DNA from: an uncultured Planctomycetaceae bacterium
GTDB taxonomy: Bacteria > Planctomycetota > Planctomycetia > Pirellulales > Pirellulaceae
Length of the DNA stretch: 9,735 nucleotides
Assembly (NCBI GenBank): GCA_937967755.1
Contig: CALBTA010000348.1
Span: forward strand, 1-9,735
Direction: 5' to 3'
Each line of letters starts with the position of its first letter. Position 1 is the stretch's first letter. The notes under the pieces were generated by a model, which saw only the letters and a program-made list of their open reading frames with translations, made no database searches and was not told where the DNA came from. This document shows positions 1-5,864 of this stretch, piece by piece. Position numbers and translations under genes: made by a program.

Positions 1-518
1 GGAATTCAAGCTGGGCATCGTCGCCAGCGGGGCCAGGTCTTCATCGTCGGCGTCGAGCCCGTCAATCCACAGTTGCGACAACTGTCGCAGCGGCGTCAAA
101 TGTACCAGGCAATCGCCCGTCAGCGGCGGGCCTTGCAGCGTCAGGCTGTGCAGTTTCGGCATTTGATCGAGTGCGGCCAGCCCGTCGTCGGTGACGCTGG
201 TTCCGTAGAGTTGCAGCGAAACCAGGTCCCGCATGTTGGTGCCAGCTGCGCCAGCCCCGCATCATCCAGGCGGGGGTCGCTGAACGAAGCGGAATCGACC
301 ACGGCGTACATCGAGCGGTCGACCCATTCGGGAAGCCAATCGGGCGATTGCTCGTCGGCGTAGTAGTCCGCGCCGTAGTAGTCCAGGTCTCGAAGTAACT
401 GTGCGCTGGGATTGTTTCGCAACATGATCAATGCGCCACAAGCCAGCAGCACGCCGACGATCGCGCCGACCATTAGCGTTCCCCACAAAAAATTCATCCA
501 ACGGGACATGACGTTCAT
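1..518 (-). pseudogene. Membrane-anchored leucine-rich-repeat protein, frameshifted, 3' end outside window
   Basis: The reading frame from the ATG at 518 gives a short basic N-terminus, one hydrophobic segment (about residues 10-33, with the core VGAIVGVLLACGALIML) and an acidic, tyrosine-rich linker. It then enters a leucine-rich repeat at DDAGLAQL. After about position 240 this frame stops looking like protein and ends at 141. A second minus-strand frame, open from 261 to the window edge, continues the repeats with LVSLQLYGTSVTDDGLAAL, then LHSLTLQGPPLTGDCLVHL, then LSQLWIDGLDADDEDLAPL. One gene with a frameshift between about 238 and 250 explains both halves. The product would be a single-pass protein with its repeats outside the cytoplasm. 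It could be a decaying gene or a one- or two-base sequence error. No Shine-Dalgarno is evident before 518, and the ATG at 509 is an alternative start. The repeats suggest protein binding, and no specific function can be given. Confidence 0.65.
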
Positions 519-550
519 CTGCAGCAGAACAGAATTGCCTAGCTGGCTTA

Positions 551-579
551 ATTATTGCAGCTATTTGGTGGTTCGTCAT
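551..579 (-). promoter_or_regulatory. Candidate promoter of the leucine-rich-repeat gene
   Basis: On the minus strand ATGACG (579-574, 4 of 6 to consensus) and AATAAT (556-551, 5 of 6) are separated by 17 bp. This places the start of transcription near 544 and leaves a leader of about 25 bases before the ATG at 518. The -35 box falls in the first heptamer unit, which would make the repeat shared by both divergent promoters. Weaker than the nagA candidate. Confidence 0.33.
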
Positions 580-601
580 TTGTCATCTGTCATTTGTCAT
601 T
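574..601. repeat. Four tandem 7-bp units (TGTCATT type)
   Basis: Four adjacent heptamers read CGTCATT, TGTCATC, TGTCATT and TGTCATT on the plus strand. On the minus strand the unit reads AATGACA. They fill much of the 96-bp gap between two divergent genes. Each unit contains a sequence close to the bacterial -35 hexamer on one strand or the other. The units could be binding sites for a regulator, a slippage-prone microsatellite, or both. Confidence 0.8.
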
Positions 602-608
602 TTAGAAT
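580..608 (+). promoter_or_regulatory. Candidate sigma-70 promoter of nagA (leaderless)
   Basis: TTGTCA (580-585) and TAGAAT (603-608) each match the sigma-70 consensus at 5 of 6 bases and are separated by 17 bp. The -10 box ends six bases before the nagA ATG at 615, so transcription would begin at or next to the start codon. No Shine-Dalgarno lies before that ATG, which fits a leaderless message. The -35 box is formed by the heptamer repeat. Call made by eye. Confidence 0.5.
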
Positions 609-614
609 TCCCGC

Positions 615-1793
615 ATGGAAATTGTCGCGCGACGATACGATACGCAGCAGCCGGTTCGGGTTACAATTGACGGCGACCACATCACCGCGATTGAACCGTG
701 CGAAGCCGCGGGCGGCGAGTTGCCGTTCGTAGCGCCGGCGCTGTTGGATTTGCAGATGAATGGTTTCAGCGGGCAGGATTTTACCGATCCGGCGCTCACG
801 ATCGGGCATGTGCGGGATATTAGCCTCGCGCTCGATGCACACGGCCTGGGTGGGTATTGCCCGACGGTGACTACGCAGTCGCATGAGGTCATTGCCCATG
901 CGCTGAAGACCATCGCCGATGCTTGTGAGGAAGACGCCGAAGTCGCCAGACGGGTGATCGGCATTCACCTGGAAGGCCCGTACATTTCGGCCGAGGAAGG
1001 GCCGCGGGGTGCCCATCCGTTGGAACATTGCCGTCCGCCCGATTGGGATGAATTCCAGCGGCTGCAAGAAGCGGCGCGCGGCACGATCGAAATTCTAACG
1101 CTGTCGCCGGAGTACGACGGCAGCGCTGATTTCATCCGCCGCGTCGCCGAGAGCGGAGTAACCGTCGCCATCGGGCATACGGCTGCCGATTCCGATCAGA
1201 TTCGCGCCGCCGTCGATGCCGGTGCCCGCTTCAGCACCCACTTGGGCAACGGGGCGCACAGTATGATCCGCCGGCATCCTAACTACATCTGGGACCAACT
1301 CGCCGATGATCGACTGTGGGCGAGCATCATCGCGGATGGGCATCACCTTCCGCCGGCGGTCATCAAGAGCTTCCTGCGGGCGAAAACACTCGAGCGCTGC
1401 CTGCTGGTCAGCGACATCACCGGCCTGGCCGGCATGCCGCCGGGCGAGTACCGCGGAACGAGTCTCGGCGATGTCGATATTCTGGACGATGGCCGCATCG
1501 TCGTCGCCGCGACGCCGCAGTACCTGGCCGGGGCATCGTTGCCAATCGGCGTCGGCATCGCCAACCTGTTAAACTACGCCGAGGTCGATCTGAAGACCGC
1601 CATCGAAATGGCAACGCTGCGCCCTGCGGAACTTCTCGAACTGCCCGATCGTCCGGGCCTTGAAGTTGGCGCATGTGCTGAGTTGATCCTGTTCAACTTG
1701 GGCGAGGGAGATCAACCTCGCGCCGGCGTGAACTCGTTCGAACTGCTTGACACATTCAAAAGCGGCCAAACCGTTTATCGCCGCCAGCGATAA
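615..1793 (+). CDS. nagA: N-acetylglucosamine-6-phosphate deacetylase-like amidohydrolase
   Basis: The 392-residue product has the amidohydrolase-superfamily layout of NagA, which removes acetate from GlcNAc-6-phosphate to give glucosamine-6-phosphate in the cytoplasm. Visible motifs are LDLQMNG (Q47, N49, replacing HxH as in the E. coli enzyme), the metal-binding glutamate in HLEGP (E120), H188 in AIGHT, H209 in STHL, ADGHH (H244 matching the substrate-contacting histidine) and the catalytic aspartate in LVSDITG (D267). The length is normal for the family. The loop after H209 (GNGAHSMIRRHPN) differs from the E. coli YNAMPYITGREPG version, so the exact substrate may vary. The ATG at 615 is favoured because the first beta strands of the family start there and a -10 box lies six bases upstream. 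No nagB or sugar transporter is adjacent, so the gene stands alone. Its 3' end overlaps the converging PEP-CTERM gene by 19 bp. Confidence 0.88.
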   Translation: MEIVARRYDTQQPVRVTIDGDHITAIEPCEAAGGELPFVAPALLDLQMNGFSGQDFTDPALTIGHVRDISLALDAHGLGGYCPTVTTQSHEVIAHALKTIADACEEDAEVARRVIGIHLEGPYISAEEGPRGAHPLEHCRPPDWDEFQRLQEAARGTIEILTLSPEYDGSADFIRRVAESGVTVAIGHTAADSDQIRAAVDAGARFSTHLGNGAHSMIRRHPNYIWDQLADDRLWASIIADGHHLPPAVIKSFLRAKTLERCLLVSDITGLAGMPPGEYRGTSLGDVDILDDGRIVVAATPQYLAGASLPIGVGIANLLNYAEVDLKTAIEMATLRPAELLELPDRPGLEVGACAELILFNLGEGDQPRAGVNSFELLDTFKSGQTVYRRQR

Positions 1794-2593
1794 TATCCGA
1801 AGCCGGTAACCAGCGCCGCGATCAGCAGCCACAACGATACACTCGCGGGTTCTGGCACAGCGAGAGCGGGGCTGGCCGCTGCGCCATCGGCGCGCGTAAA
1901 AATGCTGAACGCGTATTCGCCATCAGCTCCACCGACGGCAAACGGTTCCGCGGTGTATCGCACTGAAACAGTCGTCGGCCCAACTGAAGCGCCCGAATCG
2001 CCTAACGAGGCGAGCAGAAAGTCGTCTACTTCGAAATCATCCATGTCAACGAATGGCCCGCCACCGATACTGACGGCCAACTGTTCCCCTTCCTCGTCAT
2101 CGGCTCCGCTGATGTGAAAGTTGTAATGAGCGGCCGCCTCGTCCCCCGGGTCGGCTGAGAACGCCGCGGATGCTTCGTAGGTGAAGTCGAACGTCAAGAC
2201 CGCGGCACCCGAGCCGCCGTTGTTATTGAACACTTCCACGAAATCGTGAACTTCCACTCCAGCCGACGCAAAAGAATCGGGCGGGCCAAGTGCTGATCCG
2301 GCGACGCTTGCCGATTGCGTGCCGAATCCTGTTGAGTTTGTAGATGAAAGTGTTCCAACCGTGCCCGTTCCCGAGGTAACCGGCCCCATGACCGTCGCGC
2401 CGTCGGGTGGCGGAGCATTGGAGGCCGTGAAACTGGCGGTGGAGTTTCCCGTCAAGTTGGCGCTGGAAATTGAAGAGGTGGCGTCGGCAGAAAATGTGGC
2501 CGCATCAACCGGGCTGGCCGCAACAGCTACGGCCATCACCGTGGCTAGAAAGAGAATGGAACGGGAAACTCGAATCTGTGACATGACCATCAT
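1775..2593 (-). CDS. Exported PEP-CTERM sorting-domain protein of unknown function
   Basis: The 272-residue product has a signal peptide (residues 1 to about 31, core SILFLATVMAVAVAA, probable cleavage near VDA/ATF). A Ser/Ala/Gly-rich acidic middle with alternating beta-type stretches follows. The C-terminus is a textbook PEP-CTERM signal: VPEP at 246-249, a hydrophobic helix, then RWRR as the last four residues. Such proteins are cut and anchored or released by an exosortase at the cell envelope. The mature region shows almost no lysine and no cysteine. The frame extends upstream to 2755, but the ATG at 2593 is chosen because a perfect GGAGG sits seven bases before it and the signal peptide begins there. 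A promoter lies just upstream, so it is probably a single-gene unit. I do not recognise the central domain. A surface or matrix role is only inferred from the sorting signal. Confidence 0.88.
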   Translation of the reverse strand: MMVMSQIRVSRSILFLATVMAVAVAASPVDAATFSADATSSISSANLTGNSTASFTASNAPPPDGATVMGPVTSGTGTVGTLSSTNSTGFGTQSASVAGSALGPPDSFASAGVEVHDFVEVFNNNGGSGAAVLTFDFTYEASAAFSADPGDEAAAHYNFHISGADDEEGEQLAVSIGGGPFVDMDDFEVDDFLLASLGDSGASVGPTTVSVRYTAEPFAVGGADGEYAFSIFTRADGAAASPALAVPEPASVSLWLLIAALVTGFGYYRWRR

Positions 2594-2600
2594 GATACTT

Positions 2601-2605
2601 CCTCC
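2601..2605 (-). promoter_or_regulatory. Ribosome binding site that fixes the PEP-CTERM start
   Basis: GGAGG on the minus strand lies seven bases before the ATG at 2593. The two nearby in-frame ATGs at 2590 and 2584 would be 10 and 16 bases away, and the longer frame starting at 2755 has no comparable site. Confidence 0.75.
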
Positions 2606-2630
2606 AACCGGCGGATACCCACTGTGGGCC

Positions 2631-2658
2631 ATTCTAGACCTCAGAGGGTTGGTTGCAA
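2631..2658 (-). promoter_or_regulatory. Candidate sigma-70 promoter of the PEP-CTERM gene
   Basis: On the minus strand TTGCAA (2658-2653, 4 of 6) and TAGAAT (2636-2631, 5 of 6) are separated by 16 bp. This predicts a start near 2624 and a leader of about 30 bases that contains the GGAGG. The -10 hexamer is the same as that proposed for nagA. The rest of the 2594-2721 gap shows nothing else convincing. Confidence 0.5.
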
Positions 2659-2721
2659 GGAAATTCTTGAAACGCGGGGAAAACGTAAAACAGAGTCGCT
2701 TTACAGCCGAGACGTCCTTAC

Positions 2722-3138
2722 CTAGCGATCCTTTTTTGAGGCTTTCCAAACGCATTCCCCCGCTGTGTCGGGAATGACCCGACGGGCGGAAAGAATGGCA
2801 GTCTCGTCGGCGTAGAAGTACGTGTAGGCGCGAACTTCACTCTCATTGGATTCACACTCCACGATCCGGCGAACATACAAGTCCTCGCCCCCTTGGTTGT
2901 AGCCTTCGATCTTGTCAAGCGCATCCAGGGTCGCGGCCAGATGATCGTCGCGCACGAACCACAGCTCGCCGACGACAAGATCGTCGCCTTGGGTGATGGC
3001 GGGATAGGAACCTAAATCGTAGAGCGCCGCGCGAACAGTCGCCGCACGAACATCCACCGGCGCATGCGGCCACATCTTCTCACGCTCCTCCCTGCGCTTC
3101 AGCGTGCCGTAGACGAAGATCGGAAGGTGTTCGTTCAT
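2722..3138 (-). CDS. Gamma-glutamylcyclotransferase-fold (AIG2/GGACT-like) protein
   Basis: The 138-residue product has the marks of the AIG2/GGCT/YtfP superfamily. These are the N-terminal FVYGTLKRRE loop (Y10-G11-T12-L13) that binds the gamma-glutamyl group, YDLGSYPAI (40-48), VVGELW (55-60) and LDKIEGY, where E78 matches the usual catalytic acid. Family members turn gamma-glutamyl amino acids or gamma-glutamylamines into 5-oxoproline plus the free amine. Many bacterial members have no known substrate, so the reaction here is unproven. Its ATG overlaps the TGA of the upstream sbcC-like gene (ATGA at 3138-3135), and a GAGG lies four bases upstream (3146-3143), so translation is probably coupled. 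It is the last gene of a DNA-repair operon, which is not an expected place for glutathione or amine metabolism. No convincing terminator is seen after it. Confidence 0.85.
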   Translation of the reverse strand: MNEHLPIFVYGTLKRREEREKMWPHAPVDVRAATVRAALYDLGSYPAITQGDDLVVGELWFVRDDHLAATLDALDKIEGYNQGGEDLYVRRIVECESNESEVRAYTYFYADETAILSARRVIPDTAGECVWKASKKDR

Positions 3139-5864
3139 ACCGCCTCAACGAGGGCAGGGGCCGCTAACTGTTGCAAGTCGAAGAAATTCACGTTCTGCAA
3201 ATGCCGATACCGGTCGGGGTGACAAGAAAGTAATAGGACTTGGCAACGCTGGGCAGTCTCCTGCAGGATATTGATGATCCTTGCCAAGCGCGCCGTATCG
3301 GTTGCTGTGAACGCGTCGTCAAGCACAAGTAGTTGCCGCTGCTCGCCAAAAGCGACGTCCGCCAGGGCCAAACGCACAGCGAAGTGGACTTGCTCTTGCT
3401 CGCCGCCGCTGAGGTAGTCGAGGGCGACTGATTCCTCAGCGATGGCTGGCCGAACGCCGGTTGGCAACAGCGAATCATTGAAGTCGATTCTCTGAAACCG
3501 CCCGCCGGCGATGCGTTGCAACGTCCGGTTGGCCCGCTGCTGGACGGGTTCAATGACCGCCTCGTGGGCTTGCCGGGTTTGTTCGACGAACGTCTGGTGC
3601 AGCAGATGAATCGCATCGTAGCTCAACTTCTCCCGAGCCATCTCTTGCTCCAATTGATCAATCTGCTCTTCGACTTTCGACAAGACAGAATAGGGTGCTT
3701 CGTTGATGATGGCTTGTAGCTGGGCTTCAGCGCGAATTAACTTCTCCTTGGATTGAGTTGCTTGATCTAGCAGTGACTTTCGTTGCTCTTGTAACGTTTT
3801 CACCGCGGCATGCGGGTCGTCACCGAGCGCTGCCAGTTCGTCAGATTTCGATTTCAAATTCGCCTTCTCCGCGCGCCACTCGAGGGCCGCGTCGTCGAGT
3901 TGCTGCTGACGCTGAGGATCATCCAGCCCGTCGGCTTCGGCGGTTTCCAATCGCCCGGTCACTTCCTGAAGTTGTTGCCGGACGGTCTTCAAGTCGCCGT
4001 CCAAATCTGCTTTCGCTTGAGTAGCTTCAGTCAACGCTTCGCGAGCGGCTTCTCCTCTTTTTTCGGTGAGGCCGATTTCGCGTTCGACTGTCTCCTTCAT
4101 CTCCTGCGCATCTCGCTCGAGCGTCGCCGCATCGGGTGGCGACTGCTGCCATGAGGGTTGGGCGGAAAGCGTTTCGTCCAGAATTGCCTGCAACTTGTTT
4201 CTAGCAGTTTGCAAGTCGGCCAGGGTATTGTTACCTAGCAATGTTTTCAGACGTGCCTTCGCCTCGCGCAGGTCGCCAGACAATGTGCGAGATTGCTCAA
4301 GAAGCGATTCTAATTGAACGACGTCCTGCGTGCCAAACCCGGCGGTCAACTGTTCCAAGTCAGACTCCGCCTGACGTAGCTCATCACGCAAAGCATCGGC
4401 CGACTCGGTCGGCCCGGTCGCGCGAATGCTTGCGACATTCGCGATCTCGAAAGCGACTTCAGGCGCTCCTTGAATCTCCAGCACTTGACCGCTCTCACCT
4501 GTCTGGCGACCCGTCCGTTCAGCTTGCTGAACATCGATCTCCAACTTCGTCAGCGGCGAGATGGTGACCCTAATCAATGTCGCTTCTAACTGCAATCGGG
4601 TGTCGTCCCTGCGGCGGGCGGCGGCGCGAATTTTCTTGAGCGCCGCTGCGTCGGGTGCGATTAGCTCGCTCGTTGCGTGGTTTAGTTCTTCGACCTTGGC
4701 AGTGGATTGCTCCACATCGGAAATCCGCTTTTTAGCTTGATCGACGTTTCTCGCGGCATCGACGAACTTCATCGCCTGGCGGGCCAGGCGCTCCGCTTGA
4801 TCAGACGCTTCGCGTTGCTTCCGCGAGGTATCCAGTGCCGCTTTGGCCGCTTCGACTTCCTCATTGCAAGTTTGCCACAGCTGTTGGACATCCGCTGCCT
4901 TGTCCTCCAACTCGCGCAGCGCTTCGCGGAGTGTTTTCTTGCGCTCCCCAAGTTGCGTGATCTGTTCTACCTTTGCCTTGAGCTGATCGTGGGCATTGCG
5001 AGCGTTTTTCTCTTTCTCTTGTAGCGCCTCACATTGGCCGGTCAGTTTGTCGAACCTGCTGGCGACTTCGAGGGCGGCCTGAACGTCTTCCTCGAGACCA
5101 CCCGCCTGTTGCTCGGCCTGGAATTGTTCGTTCCGCAAATCTTCAATTCGGCGGCTGGCTTCGTCGAAAAGAGTCAACCGCTCGGTAAGCTCCGCACGGC
5201 GTTGGATCAGCGATTCGTAGTCTTCCTGCAGCTTTACCAGCGGCGGAGCGCTCGCTCCGCCCTTCAGCTTGCCCGTGGGCGTAAAAATCTCGTTATAGCG
5301 CTTCGCCACGTGTTGCTCAATTTCCTCTCCACCCGGTCCGGCGAGCTGCGCGCCGAGCGAATCGTGGATGGTATTCCGCGTCCCATCTGATAGTTCTTCG
5401 ATTTGTAACGACCCTTGCGTAGCCCACAGTACTTGCGCGAATCCCCAATGGTTGGTCGATCGAGATTTGCGCTTTGAAGGCGCGTCGGATTTCAGCAATT
5501 CACGCAACGACTCGTCGGCGCTCTTGCCTTCTGCAAGCGGTGTGAATTGCCCTCCTTCTCGCCGATACAAACATGTCTGGGGGTTTTCCAAGAACTGTTT
5601 GTGAACTTGGTAATCAACATCGTTGTGTTGGAATTCAATCTCGATTCGAGGTGATAGCGAGCGGCCCCATGGTCGAATCGATTTTATATCCGCGGCCGAA
5701 CTACCGTATGGATCGAACAAACCCCGCGCCAGTGCCCAAAGCAGCGTCGACTTGCCGCTGCCGTTGGGGCCATGCACCACGTTCAACCCTTCGCTTAGTG
5801 GGCCGATTTCGACCGGGTCGGCGAAGCATCGCCAGCCTTGCACACGGAGGGATCGTAAAATCAT
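3135..5864 (-). CDS. sbcC: SbcC/Rad50-like coiled-coil ATPase without zinc hook
   Basis: The 909-residue product is an SMC-type ATPase expected to work with the nuclease encoded just upstream to open and trim DNA ends. The N-terminal half of the ATPase has Walker A GPNGSGKST (32-40) and the Q-loop at about Q150 (LWATQG). Coiled coil runs from roughly 210 to 420 and 490 to 780. The C-terminal half has the ABC signature LSGGEQ (818-823), a Walker B segment LLVLDD (845-850) where the usual second acid Glu is Asp, a D-loop near 852-859 and the switch histidine H882. There is no CxxC hook. Instead residues about 425-486 look like beta strands. The protein is shorter than E. coli SbcC. The frame is open to 6026, but the start at 5864 is chosen because the P-loop domain begins there, GAGGT sits six bases upstream, and it gives an ATGA overlap with the sbcD-like gene. 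Confidence 0.87.
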   Translation of the reverse strand: MILRSLRVQGWRCFADPVEIGPLSEGLNVVHGPNGSGKSTLLWALARGLFDPYGSSAADIKSIRPWGRSLSPRIEIEFQHNDVDYQVHKQFLENPQTCLYRREGGQFTPLAEGKSADESLRELLKSDAPSKRKSRSTNHWGFAQVLWATQGSLQIEELSDGTRNTIHDSLGAQLAGPGGEEIEQHVAKRYNEIFTPTGKLKGGASAPPLVKLQEDYESLIQRRAELTERLTLFDEASRRIEDLRNEQFQAEQQAGGLEEDVQAALEVASRFDKLTGQCEALQEKEKNARNAHDQLKAKVEQITQLGERKKTLREALRELEDKAADVQQLWQTCNEEVEAAKAALDTSRKQREASDQAERLARQAMKFVDAARNVDQAKKRISDVEQSTAKVEELNHATSELIAPDAAALKKIRAAARRRDDTRLQLEATLIRVTISPLTKLEIDVQQAERTGRQTGESGQVLEIQGAPEVAFEIANVASIRATGPTESADALRDELRQAESDLEQLTAGFGTQDVVQLESLLEQSRTLSGDLREAKARLKTLLGNNTLADLQTARNKLQAILDETLSAQPSWQQSPPDAATLERDAQEMKETVEREIGLTEKRGEAAREALTEATQAKADLDGDLKTVRQQLQEVTGRLETAEADGLDDPQRQQQLDDAALEWRAEKANLKSKSDELAALGDDPHAAVKTLQEQRKSLLDQATQSKEKLIRAEAQLQAIINEAPYSVLSKVEEQIDQLEQEMAREKLSYDAIHLLHQTFVEQTRQAHEAVIEPVQQRANRTLQRIAGGRFQRIDFNDSLLPTGVRPAIAEESVALDYLSGGEQEQVHFAVRLALADVAFGEQRQLLVLDDAFTATDTARLARIINILQETAQRCQVLLLSCHPDRYRHLQNVNFFDLQQLAAPALVEAV
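5242..5261. repeat. Perfect 20-bp palindromic hairpin inside sbcC-like gene
   Basis: GGCGGAGCG, two bases, then CGCTCCGCC: nine-base arms that pair perfectly. Read in the gene it encodes GGASAPP (residues 202-208), a flexible stretch at the junction between the N-terminal ATPase lobe and the first coiled coil. It resembles a small in-frame palindromic insertion, although one copy alone cannot prove that. Confidence 0.6.

Noticed and set aside
232..261. Separate small gene starting at the ATG at 234 in the leucine-rich-repeat frame
   Set aside because: No Shine-Dalgarno, and the start would fall inside a repeat unit whose first half is encoded in the other frame. A frameshift in one gene is simpler.
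2685..2704. Possible terminator hairpin after the cyclotransferase-like gene (GTAAA/TTTAC arms followed by a few T)
   Set aside because: Only five AT-rich pairs with a ten-base loop and a short T run, too weak to call a terminator.
2594..2755. N-terminal extension of 54 residues on the PEP-CTERM protein
   Set aside because: It would bury the signal peptide inside the protein and run over the promoter and the end of the preceding gene. GGAGG before 2593 fixes the shorter start.
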